The notes: generated from the letters alone by a model not told the origin. Shown: positions 18,166 to 30,212, counted from the first letter of the stretch. The stretch: 64,000 nt of DNA from Closterium sp. NIES-65 (GCA_948144175.1 CANXME010002409.1:1555001-1619000), one strand, 5' to 3'. Program-made: numbers and translations.

Positions 18166-21100
18166 ATGTCGGCGTCCCAGGTGACGGCAGTTGGGATTGC
18201 GCCCAGCTACGGCTACTTCAAGTTCACACCGGACAGGATCTTAGTCACCCCCCCACTGGTCGGTCGACCCGACATTCTCACCTGGAAGGAAGCGATCAAG
18301 CCCCAGCTGGAGATGGCCGGGCTGATCGGCTTTGCCCGAGGGACCGTGGCGACGCCGGGGGAGCACCACCCCGACTTGCGGGCGGAGTTTCGCGCCGTGC
18401 AGCTGTTGACCTTCACGGTCATCTCGCGGTGCTGCTCGCCGGGTGTGCAGATCGCCTTAAAGTGGTGCCGGGAGTACATCGACGCCGGCCACCGGGCGTG
18501 GCACTTCATTGAGTCGACGTACCAGGTCACCGACGACCTGTTCATCGCCAAGCTGGAGGGACAGTTGACGCACCTGCGTATAGGTGACGAGGAGACAGCG
18601 ACTGACTACTGCAACCGAGCCCGGCGAATTCTCGCCACTATCGGGATGGCCGGCGCGCAGTACTCCACGGCGTCGTACATCACCCATGTCATGCAGGGAA
18701 TTTCTAGCAGCTATAACCTCCTGAAGCGGCTGTCCTTGGCGCCGAGCACGAGGGCGACGCTCAACGAGGACAACCTGACCTTGTACATCCTGCAGGACGA
18801 GGCGATGCAGGAGGCTGAGCGGTCACAGGAACTCTTGGCGCAGGCCAACTTCGTCGCCCCGGCGAAGCAAGTAGGCCGACCAGGACAACGCGAACAGTCT
18901 GGTGGCGGCGGGAGCGGTGGCTGGAAGTCGACCAAGGAGGTCGAGAAGAAGTCGACCAAGGACGGCGGTCGAGGAGGAGGAGGCCGACTTCGGGAGTGCT
19001 GGATCTGCCACAGCCCCAATCACCTCTCCTTCGAGTGTCCCGACCGCAGTGACTCCGACGACGACGACGACAAGGGCGGCCGCGGGAGGTTGAGCAGTCG
19101 TCGTCCTCATCGAGGAGGAAACCGGCCGCGCAAGGAGAAGCAGTCGACCAAGACGTCGGCTTCGGCGAAGGACGCCGACTCCCCTGCTGGCGGCAAGGCA
19201 CGGGATGACAAGACGGCGTCGTGCTCGCTGGTCGGCGTCGTGGAGCCGACCGTCTCGCTGGTGCCGGAGGCCGGAGAGGACTTCCAGGCGGTGGCGGCAG
19301 CTGTGCAAGCAAACCCGGCGGTGGTCCTGCTCGACAGCGGTTGCTCCCACCACCTGATGGGGACGAAGGAAGCCTTCGTCGACCTGCAGCCGAGCAGCGC
19401 CATCAGGCATGTGCGCGGCTTCAATGGGGCGCTGCAGGACGTCCAGGGCCGTGGCACCGTCGCCCTACAAGGGGAGGCCGGGCAGCAAGTACTCATCCCC
19501 GACATACTATATGTCCCGGGTGTGCGGGCCAACCTGCTGTCGTCCGGCCAGCCGAAGGAGCACGGCGTGAAGCTGCAGGAAGACGGAGAGGGAATGATGC
19601 TCGTCTCTGCAGCCGGAGTGGTGCTCGGTCGGGCGACGTACTCTGGGCGTGTCCTCTGCACCGACCTGCGTCCCTGCTCAACGAGGTCGACGTCGCACAC
19701 GACGGAGGTTCTGGCTCTGCGGGCGATCGTCTCGAAGGTGAAGTCGATGCCGGACCGGATGCATGCGCGGCTTGCACATATCGGCATGGACACCATACGG
19801 AGCTCGGCGAAGAACGAGGTCGCCATTGGGCTGGCCCTCAAGTCGGCGACGGACGCCGACACCCCGTGTGTCTCGTGCGTCGGCGGGAAACTGGCGCGGC
19901 ACACCTTCCCCGACCAAGGCTCCGACGCCGACGACGTGCTGGCCGTCGTACACATCGACCTGTGCGGGCCGTTCCGCGTGGCTGCCAAGGATGGAAGCCT
20001 GTACTTCTTGCTGCTGAAGGACCGCAAGACCCGCTACGTGTGGGTGAAGCCGGTCGCCAAGAAGTCAGATGCGTTGCCGGTGTTCGTGCAGTGGCTTGCG
20101 GTGGCTGAGCGGCAGACGAAGAAGTCGGTGTTGATGCTGCGCTCTGACCGGGGAGGGGAGTTCCTCGGGAAGCAGTTCACCGACTTCGTGAACGGCAAGG
20201 GGATCGTCCACGACCTGACCTGCCCATACACCCCGCAGCAGAACGGCATGGGGGAGCGGGAAATGAGGACGGTGGTGGAGTCGGTGCGGACAATGCTGCT
20301 ACACATGGGTGTGCAGCACCACTGGTGGCACCTCGCTCTCCGGCAGGCCGTCTGGGTCCGCAACTGCCTTGAGAGGTCGGCGCTGCCGCCGGGGACGACG
20401 CCGTACCAGCTGCTGACCAGGAAGAAGCCCGACCTGTCGCTGGCGCGGGTGTGGGGTTGCATGGCGCAGTTCCTTGTCCCCGAGCAGCAGCGTGGTGGGA
20501 AGCTGAATCCGACGGCCAGGTGGGGCCTGCACCTTGGCGTGTCGGCGGCGAGCAAGGGTTGGGAGCTCCTCGACGTCGACACCGACCGAGGGGTCACCAC
20601 GTCGGACGTGGTGTTCTACGAGGAGATGTCGCTGGCCGAATGGAAGACGGAGCATGGGCCGGTGTCCGGCCGCTCGTCGTCCACCCCGCCCTCTGACACC
20701 TCGTCGGCGACGCTGCCGCTGCTTGCCGAGGTCGGTAAGCTTGCTACTGAGGACGTCAAAGACGTCCGCCCCCCTACACCTCCCCCTCCAACCCCTGCCC
20801 CTCCCCTTGTGGCCTCCGGCGATGAGGGGAGTAGTGGGACGTCGCCCTCGGCCAAGTGCATCACCGGTGGTCGACGTGACGAGCGGCAGGTCGACATGGG
20901 TTTGCAGACGACATTGACAGGGGAGGAGCAGGTCGAGAAGCAAGTCGAGGAGCAGCGGCCGACAAAGGAGCAGACAGCCGTGAAGGCGACCAAGGAGCAG
21001 TCGGCGACCGGGTCGTCGGCAGGGGAGCCGACCACAGGGGAGAAGTTGGCTGGGACGCCTACCGCAGGGGAGCAGTCGGCTGGGACGCCGGCTGAGGAGC

Positions 21101-21264
21101 AACAGGATGCCGAGGACAGCGACAATGGAGGGGACGCCGAGGAGGTCCAGCCGGGACCACGGCGTTCAGGCCGACTTCAAAGGCCGCCTAATTTCTTCGT
21201 CCCCGCGGCGTTCACCACGGTGTACGATGTGGACGACGACCTGCTGTACGACGACGCCGAGTGA
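18166..21264 (+). CDS. Copia B2 Gag-protease-integrase part of the polyprotein
   Basis: Start ATG 18166 (MSASQVT) is preferred; an in-frame ATG lies 48 bases upstream. Residues from 18166: a UBN2-type copia Gag (about 1-240; LTHLRIGDEETATDYCNRAR), a canonical zinc knuckle C-X2-C-X4-H-X4-C (CWIC..H..C, 278-291), an acidic/basic linker, protease LLDSGCSHH (D390), a pre-integrase region with HARLAHIG and CVSC, and integrase D598, D661 and E697 (spacing 35). The C-terminal tail is charged. The ORF ends at TGA 21262-21264 only because copia E begins there; the host frame YDDAE continues after E at 26148 into RT. Gag and LTR are unlike those of the other copia elements here, so B is a separate lineage. 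Confidence 0.92.
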   Translation: MSASQVTAVGIAPSYGYFKFTPDRILVTPPLVGRPDILTWKEAIKPQLEMAGLIGFARGTVATPGEHHPDLRAEFRAVQLLTFTVISRCCSPGVQIALKWCREYIDAGHRAWHFIESTYQVTDDLFIAKLEGQLTHLRIGDEETATDYCNRARRILATIGMAGAQYSTASYITHVMQGISSSYNLLKRLSLAPSTRATLNEDNLTLYILQDEAMQEAERSQELLAQANFVAPAKQVGRPGQREQSGGGGSGGWKSTKEVEKKSTKDGGRGGGGRLRECWICHSPNHLSFECPDRSDSDDDDDKGGRGRLSSRRPHRGGNRPRKEKQSTKTSASAKDADSPAGGKARDDKTASCSLVGVVEPTVSLVPEAGEDFQAVAAAVQANPAVVLLDSGCSHHLMGTKEAFVDLQPSSAIRHVRGFNGALQDVQGRGTVALQGEAGQQVLIPDILYVPGVRANLLSSGQPKEHGVKLQEDGEGMMLVSAAGVVLGRATYSGRVLCTDLRPCSTRSTSHTTEVLALRAIVSKVKSMPDRMHARLAHIGMDTIRSSAKNEVAIGLALKSATDADTPCVSCVGGKLARHTFPDQGSDADDVLAVVHIDLCGPFRVAAKDGSLYFLLLKDRKTRYVWVKPVAKKSDALPVFVQWLAVAERQTKKSVLMLRSDRGGEFLGKQFTDFVNGKGIVHDLTCPYTPQQNGMGEREMRTVVESVRTMLLHMGVQHHWWHLALRQAVWVRNCLERSALPPGTTPYQLLTRKKPDLSLARVWGCMAQFLVPEQQRGGKLNPTARWGLHLGVSAASKGWELLDVDTDRGVTTSDVVFYEEMSLAEWKTEHGPVSGRSSSTPPSDTSSATLPLLAEVGKLATEDVKDVRPPTPPPPTPAPPLVASGDEGSSGTSPSAKCITGGRRDERQVDMGLQTTLTGEEQVEKQVEEQRPTKEQTAVKATKEQSATGSSAGEPTTGEKLAGTPTAGEQSAGTPAEEQQDAEDSDNGGDAEEVQPGPRRSGRLQRPPNFFVPAAFTTVYDVDDDLLYDDAE

Positions 21265-21392
21265 GAAAACTGAAACAAGAATGAATGAACAATGGAAGAA
21301 GTGGGTTCAAGTACTAACCCTAATTGGGTTGTACCCCCTATGGGATACCCCACTACAGCCTACACAACAGCATAAGCTATAAAGTTCGGACA
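21262..21392 (-). repeat. 3' LTR of copia E (131 bp)
   Basis: On minus it reads TGTCCGAACTTTATAGC ... CAGTTTTCTCA, with the family core GGCTGTAGTGGGGTA and GGGGGTACAAC. It is preceded on the minus strand by the polypurine tract TATGGGGGTG (21393-21402). Confidence 0.9.
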
Positions 21393-21602
21393 CACCCCCA
21401 TAGGCAAAGTGGGGGAGAACAGGGGGTCACAAGACCAGTCAAGCAAAGCAAAATAAAGCAAGCTCAGGGTGGATCACAAAGTCACCACACATTCCAAGCA
21501 CAAGTTCAAGGCCACAAGGCCAGTTCACATGCAGGATTACATATATATATAAGGCTAGACAATCAAGAGCAGGTATGTATATATGTAACAGTACAAGAAA
21601 GG
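21393..21602 (-). promoter_or_regulatory. Copia E 3' untranslated block
   Basis: Read on minus: pol stop, an AT-rich stretch (TATATATATA near 21540), the shared block GTGGTGACTTTGTGATCC plus ACCCTGAGCTTGC (about 21466-21497), then the CCCCCAC...GGGGG hairpin polypurine tract. Confidence 0.7.
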
Positions 21603-24600
21603 TCAAGAGGTGAGCAAGTGAGGCAAGACAGGAACAAGACCCAGCTGAGTGCAGAAGCGCTGATGATCACAAGGCGCAAGTGCCTTGGTGAAGACATCAG
21701 CAGTGTTGGCCTCACAGGCCACGTACGCAAGCCGCAACTGTCCATGCTGCTGTAGCTCACCAGCAAGGAAGTAGCGGAGAGCAATGTGCTTTGTTCTGTG
21801 CTCCTGTCGCTGCTCTCGACACAAGGCCAGCATGGCCTTGTTGTCTACGTACAGAACTGGAGGAGAACGAGGCGGCTCTCCGAGGTCAGTCAGCAGGTAG
21901 GTGAGCCAGCGAAGATCCTATGCAGCCATGGCCCCGGCGTAGATCTCAGCCTCACAACTGGAGCCGAGAACAGAAGACGAGCGAGTAGCCCGCCACGAGA
22001 CAGAGCCGGAACCAAGGCTGAAGGTGTAACCCTGTGACGACCGCTGCGTAGCCTGGTCGTCAGCCCAAGAAGCGTCTGCGTGCCCAGTGAGGACCACTGG
22101 ACTGCGCCCTCCAAGCACTAGCCCCATGCCCGACGTACTGCACAAGTAGCGCAACACCCTCTTCGCTGTAGCCATGTGCTCTGGTCGGTGTCTCCCAGGA
22201 GTAACATAGCGTGCAAGAATGCTAAGAGGGTATGCAAGGTCAGGTCGTGTGCAGGTCATCAGGTACATGAGGCAGCCAACAAGCTCTGGATACGGGCCAC
22301 TCGACTCTACGGACTCATCCGAAGGCAGAGCTGAGAGCGAGTGGCGAGTAGGCAGAGGAGTGGCCTGAGGCGAGGAGTACGTGAAGCCGAAGCGCTGAAG
22401 GACCTGCTGCACCATATGTGACTGAGTTAGGGTAATGGTGCGGCATGCTCTGTCCCAGGTGATCTGCAAGCCAAGGTAGCTGCGCAGTTCACCCAGGTCA
22501 GTGCACGTGTGTCTCTTCTGCAGCTCCGACTTCACGTAGGCGAGTCCAGCAGTGTCAGCTGTGGCAAAGACCAAGTCGTCAACGTACACGAGGATGTAGA
22601 ACGGCGGCAGAGAGGTGTCGGTGCGTAGAAACAGCGACGGGTCGGCAGTAGAAGGAGCAAACCCAAGAGCCGCAAGCGTAGTCCTCAGTGTGTCGTGCCA
22701 CTCACGTGGCGCCTGGCGGAGACCATAGACTGGATGCCGGAGACTCCACTGGGTACCAGGAGGGAACGACCCAGTGAAGCTAGGTGGGCGGCGCAGCCAG
22801 ATCTCCTCGTGAAGGCTGCCCTGCAGGAAAGCTGTGCTGAAGTCGAGAGAGTGCAGCTCGTAGTCACGGTGAGCAGCTATGTGCAGCAGTACCCGAAGAG
22901 TGGTCATCTTCGGGGTGGGAGAGAAGGTCTGAAAGTAGTCAACTCCCTGCCGCTGACTGAAGTCTCGAGCCACGTACCGTGCCTTGAAGACAGGCGGAGA
23001 ACCCGGCAGCCGCTTCACCCTGAAGATCCACATGCCACTGACGATGTTCGCCCCAGGCGGAGGAATCTCGTAAACGTAGGTGCCTGTGGACTTCCAGGAA
23101 GCCATCTTTGTGTCCATAGCTGCCTGCCACTGAGAGGAGTAGGGACCCTCTATCGCCTCCGCGTAAGAGCGCGGAGTCGGGATGTCAAGTGCATCCGGGT
23201 CTCCCTCAGGGGTAAGCAGTACGGACACGAGATGAGGTGAAGCAGCTTCCAGACACTGGAACTCCTCCTGCCTGTCCTCAAGGACGTCCGTGCCAAGGGC
23301 ACACTCACCCCCGACGGACGGAGGACAGACAGACTCAGACTCAGCGACAAGACTAGCAGCGTAGTCTAGGCGACAGCGAGCAGCAAAGTCGACGAGCTCA
23401 GCAACTAGGGCAGACGCAGCAGTGGACTCGAAAGAAGGGTCAGTGACGAAAGTAGCAAGGAGACGCGTGACAGTAGGACTGGCAGCACGAAGAGAGTCCG
23501 ACTCCGGGTCGGCAAGAGCAAGAAGAGAGGACTCAGGAGGAGAAGGCAAAGGGGCACGCAGAGGAGCAGTGGACGGACGCAGAGACATCCTGTGCGTGCT
23601 AGGGACAGGAGGAGGACGCTGACGCGAACCACGACCACTAGTGCAAGCAGCACGGACAGGCGACGCAGGGCGAGACACAGGCTCACGACGCTTAGCAAGA
23701 CCTTTTGTATGACCAGTGTAGGGAGAAGGAGTAGGCAGTGGGGAGGCCGGCTGTAACTGTAACTGCGACGGGACAGGCTGTGGACACTCTAAGGGAGGAG
23801 GAGGACCAGTAGAAGGCGAAAGACCAAGAACCTGCTGCAGGAGTGGAACGAAGTACAGTCGAGGCCGCGCGGCGACGCCAGACACAGCAGGGACAGCACC
23901 AGTACCCCCAGCAGGAGCACCCGCTCCAGCAGCACCTCCAGCAGCTCCAGAACCTCCAGCAACACCAGGAGTACCCCAAGCAGGATCGCCAGCAGTAGTC
24001 TCAACGCCAACACCCTCAGCAGCACCAGCTCCAGTCGAACCCGCAGGCCCAGCAGCTCCAGTACTAACAGTACGAGCACCTCCGGGACCCGCGACAGCAG
24101 CACCCTCAGTAGCCGAAGAACCTCCAGCTCCAGCACCACGGCTCCAGCGCCGGGCAAACCACTCGTGCAGCTCCTGTGGAGAGAGTGGCTCCTGCAGAGA
24201 CGAAGCACCCGGAGAACCTCCAGGCGTAGCACCTCCAAGCTCAGCACCCCCAGGCTCAGCACCCCCAGGTGTAGCACTCCTAGGCAAAGCACCCCCAGGC
24301 GTAGCACCCCCAGGCACAGCACCCCCAGCGGCAGCACCAGCACCAGCAGCACCTCCAGCTCCAGCACCTCCAGCAGCACCAGGAGCACCCCCAGCAGGCG
24401 CGTCTCCAGGACCGACAGCAGTAGCCTCCGCGCCAACACCCGCAGCAGCTCCAGCTCCAGAAGTACCCGCAGGCCCAGCAGCTCCAGGACTCCCAGTACT
24501 AGCACCTCCGGGACCCGCGGCACCAGGACCCTCAGCAGCAGTAGAACCTCCAGTACCCGTAGCACCTCCAGCTCCAGCAGCTCGCCTCCAGCGCCGGGCA

Positions 24601-26123
24601 AACCACTCACGCAGCTCCTGTGGAGAGAGTGGCTCCCGGCGAGACGAAGCACCCGGAGTACCGCCAGGCACAGCACCGCCAGACGCCACATGAGCAGGCC
24701 CAGCTCCCTCAGGCTCCGCACCCCCAGGCTCAGCACCTCCAAGCGTAGCACCCACACGCTCAGCACCCCCAGAGTCAGCACCCTCAGGCTCAGCACCCTC
24801 AGCAGCACCAGAGTCACCAGCGACCTCGACAAGCTCAAGAGCGTCTACCTGGGACACACCTGAAGGGGCAGGACCCTGAGGGGGGAGGGGGTCTACCGGG
24901 GGGGGACCTGGCACAAGGAAGAGTGGTGGCGGGGGGAGGGACGGAGTGCGGTAGGGGAAGAGACGGTAGTAGGGGACCGACTCGTCGAACGTGACGTCCT
25001 GGGAGGACAGAACACGGCGAGAGGTGGGGTGGTAGAACTGCCACCCTGGCGCGTCAGGGGGGAAACCCAGGAAGACGCAAGGAGCAGCACGAGGGGACAG
25101 CTGGTCCGCAGACAAGTTGCGGACAAACGCCCGAGAACCCCAGACACGGAACGCAGACGCATCGCCAACCTTCCCCGTCTACAGCAAAGCAGGGGAGGTC
25201 TCCGACATGGAGACCCTTGGCTGAAGGTTGATCTGATGCGCCGCGTACCGGACCGCAAACGGCCACAGGAAATGGGGGGCAGCCGAATGCATCATGGACG
25301 TACGAGCGACGTCCATGACCATGCCAATGCGGCGCTCAGCAATCCCATTTTGCTGTGGAGAGTCCGGAAGCGTGAAGGTCTGGCGGATGCCTCGTGCACG
25401 ACAGTAGGCTCGCAGAAGGCCAGAGGAAAACTCTCCGCCTCTGTCAGAGTGCAGACGCAGAACAGGAAATTCCGAGCCGAAGCTCCGCCTGAGCTGGAGA
25501 CGAGCTGCGCGGATCCAGTCGATCAACACCTCAGTGACATCACCCTTGCTGCGCAAGGGGAAGACTGTGGTGTAACGCGAGTAGTCGTCAACCACCAGCA
25601 GGAAGTAGCGCTCGTGACCCTGTCCACGGACGCGGGCCGGGCCCCACACGTCCATGTGAAGCGTCTGCTGTGGGGCCTCTGTCGGAGGAAACTGGGAGGA
25701 GTGAGGGGCAGCCCGCTGCCGCCCCTCGACACATGGGACGCAGGTAGGGCCAGGCCCCGGAGGAAGGGGAGGGAGGGACCGGGGAAGACCAGAGACAAGG
25801 ACACGGGGGGCCATGCTTCGGAGACGAAGCAGGGAGGGGTGACCAAGGCGGTGGTGCCAGAGGAGAGTCTCGTGAGACAGGAGGCGACACGAGCAGGGGG
25901 CAGACTCAGGACCAGACCTGGACGCTGCAGCAAACACCTGACCAGACGCAGTGGCTGGAGGGGACGCAGTGGTCAGTGTGTACAGGCTCGACCCCGGCCG
26001 ACGAGTAAACGTGGCCAAGTGTCGGCCTGTCCGAGCGTCCGTGCAGTGGGTCACCCGCTGGCTCGCAGGAGTGAACTGGTGAACCCCCGCATCCTGTAGG
26101 TCAGCACCACTCACCAAGTTATA
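21603..26123 (-). pseudogene. Copia E Pol: protease tail, integrase, RT, RNase H with two stops
   Basis: On minus it starts in the protease C-terminus (SGADLQDAGVHQFTP, about 26110), then pre-integrase HHRLGHPS with CVPC, and integrase with MDVWGP, HSDRGGEF and QQNGIAERR. The frame is interrupted by TAG at about 25180 where relatives have Trp (LLWTGK). It then reads on in frame through the linker (LSPQELHEWFARRW and relatives, GGAEP repeats) into complete RT (YVDD at 22575-22586) and RNase H to EAEIYAGAMAA. A second TAG (about 21919) replaces the Gln of AAQELRW. The last segment ends FTKALAPCDHQ..LLTS at 21603. The two stops are plain substitutions; otherwise the frame is good, so decay is recent. 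Confidence 0.9.
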
Positions 26124-26147
26124 AAGTTATAAAGTTCAGACACCGAG

Positions 26148-27810
26148 GAGGATGAGGAGTTTCCGGAGTCGACCCCGACATGCTAGCCGACCCCGAGCAC
26201 CGTTTGGACATCTCGACGATGACAGTGAAAGAGGCATTGGCAAGCTGGAAGGGCCCAGAGGTGAAGGCCGCCATGGAGGAGGAGATTCGCAGCCTCATCA
26301 ACATGTGCACTTGGGAGCTGGTCGAACGCCCGCCGGGGGTGAATGTCATGAAGGACCGGTGGGTGTTGACGACGAAGTACCACGTCGACGACACCGTCGA
26401 GCGCGAGAAGGCGAGGTTGGTTGTGAAGGGCTTCACACAGGTGTACGGCGCCGACTACGACGAGACGTTCGCGCCGGTGGGCAGCTACGTCACGCTGAGG
26501 ATCTTCCTCAGCATCGTCGCCGTCCTCGACCTTAACCTGATGCGGCTCGACATGAAGAACGCCTTCCTGCAGAGCAAGCTCGATCGGGTGCTGTACATAT
26601 CCCAGCCGGACTACTTCAACGACGGAACCGGCCGGGTGTGCAAGCTGCTCAAGAGCCTCTACGGGCTGAAGCAGTCGCCGCTGTTGTGGTACTTGGCGCT
26701 CAACGATGTGCTGGTCGGCGTCGGGTGGAAGAAGAGCCAAGTCGACGAGGCTCTCTACTTCAAGGTCGGTGAGGGTGGAGTGGCCTGCTGGGTGCTGGTC
26801 TACGTCGACGACCTGCTTGCCGCCAGCAGCAGCGCCGCGATGCTGAAGGAGCTGAAGGAGCTGCTGGAAGCCGGCTTTGAGCTGCGCAAGATCTCACCGG
26901 TGCAGAAGTACCTCGGGCTGGAGATCGTGCGCGACAGGTCGGCGGGGAAGCTGTGGCTGCACCAGCAGGGCTACGCCGACAAGCTGCGTAGACGCTTCAT
27001 CAACGAGGAGCAGACCGGGCGCACCCCGAAGACGCCGGTCTCGGTAGCGCCTACGCCGAGCTCACCTTCGACGATGAGGAGGCGCACGAACGGCAGAAGG
27101 AGGAGTACCGGCAGAAGGTTGGTTCGCTGCAGTTCGCGGCGACGACGACGAGGCCGGACATTGCCTTCGCCTGCAGCAAGCTGGGGAGCGGCCTCACGGT
27201 GAGGAGCGACCAGCACTGGTGCGAGGTCGACCGCTTCCTCGCCTACCTCGCCAACACACGTGACACCGCCCTGGAGTTCGGCGGTGGACCTGAGTCGCTG
27301 GAGCTGGTCGGCTGCGTGGACGCCGACGACGCCGATGACAAGCAGAACAGGACGAGCACGTGCGGCTATGTGTTCGTCTACGTAGGGGCTGCAGTCTCCT
27401 GGTCGAGCCAGCGCATCAAGTGCGTGACGCTGTCATCGACCGAGTCGGAGTACGTTGCGGCCACTGAAGCTGGCAAGGAGGGACGCCACCTTTGCTTCCT
27501 TCTTGCAGAGTTCCGGCAGCTGGACGCCGGGAAGCCGACCGTCCTTCGGGTGGACAACAAGTCGGCTATCACAGTCGCCGAGGGCATGGGGTTGACGGGC
27601 AACCTCAAGCACATGGAGCGGCGACAGGCTTGGCTGCAGCACATGGTGAAGCGCGGGAAGTTCTCGCTGCAGTACCTCCCGACCGCTGAGCAGCCGGCCG
27701 ACTTCCTGACAAAGGCGCTGCACTATCCGGCCTTCAACCGGTGCTCCGTCGCAATCGGCCGGGTGCGCTTGGCCGACGTGGGGGACGGCGACAACGACGT
27801 GCAGCAGTAG
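26148..27810 (+). pseudogene. Copia B2 RT and RNase H, frameshifted
   Basis: Continues the host frame after copia E (EEDEEFPESTP), then shifts frame near 26170 before MLADPEHRLDI. RT is complete (KARLVVKGFTQ, LDMKNAFLQ, YGLKQSP, YVDD near 26803). A one-base loss near 27045 relative to copy B1 shifts the frame again, and the RNase H reading resumes in another frame at about 27130. It keeps CVDADDA, SSTESEYVAA and RVDNKSAI, and ends QPADFLTKAL ... VQQ at 27810. With E inserted upstream the element cannot make one polyprotein. Confidence 0.88.
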
Positions 27811-27938
27811 GTGCCATGCCCTTTTGCATGGTTGGTGCGGTGGACGACGTGCTGTGTGTTGGGTGCACGTCGACAAGCTTTTCTCCGAGGAGTACTATCG
27901 TGTGGGCTGGGGGCCCAAGCGTGAACGCGGCAGGGGAG
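27811..27938 (+). other. Copia B2 3' untranslated stretch with purine tract
   Basis: Same sequence as 16495-16623 after copy B1. It ends GCGGCAGGGGAG, the likely polypurine tract, just before the LTR at 27939. Confidence 0.65.
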
Positions 27939-29009
27939 TGTCAACGGGAGTTGTGTGTTGGCCCCGTCCTCGCTTGGGCGGAGCCGACATCGTGGTCGGG
28001 TGTGAGGGGAGCAGCCGACCTGCAGCAGTGGGCGAGTTGGTTGACGAGGAGGTCGACCTGCACGGGGACCACTGCACGGGCGCCGACTTCAGGGTGGCAC
28101 CCACTTCGGGGAGGTCGACTTGGGAGTCGACCTGTGGAGGACGTCAACTGGGTGACGTCAACTTGGGGAAGCCGACTTCGGTGGTCGGCTGATGGCCTGC
28201 TGGTCGACCTGTTGGTGGTCGACTGGACCGGGTGGTCGACGAAGGAGGGGCCGACGTCGACCTCGTCTCAGGACGCCGAGCAGTTGGACGTCGAGTAGCG
28301 GGGCATCAACTTCGTGACACCGACTTCGGGTGGCCGACGTGGGTGGTCGGCCGACGACTGTGCTGGTCGACGAGGAGCAGGTCGACCAGGAGTACTGGTC
28401 GACGTGGAGCTGGTCGACCAGAAGGGACGTCGACCTGGAGGAGGTCGACCGATGGAGGTGGTTGTCGACTTGGGAGGTCGACGGGCACGTACGGGAGCTG
28501 CTGGTCGACGTGGTTGCCCGGTCGACCAGGTTACCTGGGTGACGAAGTGCTGCGGAAGAGTGCGATGGTCGCCCAGGCGAAGTTGGCAAGCCCGACCTCG
28601 GTGGTGGTATCTCAAGGTCGACGTGGCCGATCAGAAGCAGTTGTCAGCACGAGGTTGACGTGGTGTGTGCGCTGTGCAGGTGACAAGACTCTGCACGCCA
28701 ATCATCTACGCGCACCTGCGAAGCGGGTGCACTGCTGTTCTGCGCAAGCAACGCTGGCACGCCGTCAACCTGCTATGTTGGCACGCCGTCGACCTTGCCT
28801 TGTTGGAGCGCGGTCGGCCAAGTCGTGCTGGAACGCGGTCGACCAAGCTGCGCTGGCAGTTGGCCGACCTGAATGCTTGCTCTGATGTAGTCTTGCTATG
28901 CCAACTTCATTGTACCAGTGTTATGAAATTTTCCTAGTGGAACTCTTGCCAACTTTCCCCGTGAACTAGCAAGTAGTGTGTGTACAAGGAAAACGACTAA
29001 GGACTAACG
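27939..29009 (+). repeat. 3' LTR of copia B2, cut by copia D
   Basis: Matches 16624-17694 at about 99 percent by eye, with the same GTCGAC-rich pattern. It stops at ..GACTAACG where copia D begins (29010). The LTR remainder is not found on the far side because D lacks its own right end. Confidence 0.88.
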
Positions 29010-29140
29010 TGTCAGAACATTGTAGCTTATGCATTTGTGTTGGCTGTAGTGGGGTAGCCCATAAGGGGTACAACCCAATTAGGGTTAGTACTTGTACCCA
29101 CTTTGATCTCAATGCATTCATTCTCGTTCTAATTCTCACA
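29010..29140 (+). repeat. 5' LTR of copia D (131 bp)
   Basis: TG...CA termini, inserted in the B LTR after CTAACG. It contains GGGTACAA ... TTGTACCC, an 8 bp inverted repeat, with TTAGGGTT in the loop. Confidence 0.9.
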
Positions 29141-30212
29141 TGGTATAGAGCAGGTTCCCTCGTGGGAACTGTTCCTAGGGCCCACCGATTTGATATTTTT
29201 TTTCCTGCCCGGAGCGCGCTCAGTCCCTGCCCGAGTCGCGCTCCGTAGGTCTCTCCTCTCACGGTCCCTAGTGGACCCGTCGCGCCGCTCTCACGGCCCC
29301 TCACGACCCCTTAGCGGCCCCTTGCGGCCCCGTCGCGCTGCCCTAGCGGCCGCGTCGCGCCGCCCTAACGGCCGCGTCGCGCCGCCCTCGCCGCCCTCAC
29401 GGCCCCTTAGCGGCCCCTCGCGGCTCCGATCCGCCGCCCTTGCGACCCCGATCTGCCGCCCTTCGCGGCCCGTCGCCGCTCTCCACCTGCGGCACCTCGC
29501 CGCCCTTTCACTAGCGGCCCCGTCGCCGCCCTTGCACGGCCCCGACGCCGCCCTTCCAGCGGCCCCGACGTCGCCCTTCCCGCGGCTCTGTCGCCGCCCT
29601 CTTCAGCGGCCCCGTCGCCACCCTTGCAGCGGCCCCGTCGCCGCCCTTCTCAGCAGCCCCGCCGCCTCCTTTCAGCGGCCCCGCCGCCGCCCCTGAAGCA
29701 GCCTCGTCGCCGCCCATTCAACGGCCCGGCCGCCTCCTTTCAGCGGCCCTGCCACCGCCCCTGAAGCGGCCTCGTCGCCGCCCTCTCAACGGCCCCGCCG
29801 CCGCCCTTTCAGCGGCCCCGCCACCTCCTCTCAGCAGCCCCGGACGCCGCCCTCTCAACGGCCCTCCCGCCGCCTCCTTTGCGGCCCCGCCGGACCGCCC
29901 AGCGGCTGAGCCGCCCAGCAGCAAAGCCGCCGAGCCGCCGCACCGCCCAGCAGCCGAGCCGCCCAGCCGCTGAGCCGCCCAGCACCCGAGCCACCCAGCC
30001 GCCGAGCCGCCTAGCCGAGTCACCGAGCAGCCAAGCCGCCGAGCAGCCGAGCCGCCAAGCCGCCCAGCAGCCAAGCCGCCGAGCCGCCCAGCTGCTGAGC
30101 CGCCGAGTCGCCCTGCAGCCGAGCCGCCCGAGCAGCCTTGTCTGGTAAGAGCAGCGCCGCTGTCACTGCACTGCCCTCACCCTACTGTTCGTGTTGCTAG
30201 TCTACTGCTGTC

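Larger units (their letters stand above)
21262..26142 (-). mobile_element. Copia E: minus-strand element with 5' LTR, Gag and protease deleted, inserted in copia B2
   Basis: The left end is a complete 131 bp 3' LTR (21262-21392). The right end is only about 19 bp of LTR start (TGTCTGAACTTTATAAC read on minus, ending at 26142), directly joined to the protease tail. Target duplication CCGAG is on both sides (21257-21261 and 26143-26147), so both original termini survive. The deletion was internal and happened after insertion. The polyprotein remnant lies at 21603-26123. Confidence 0.92.
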
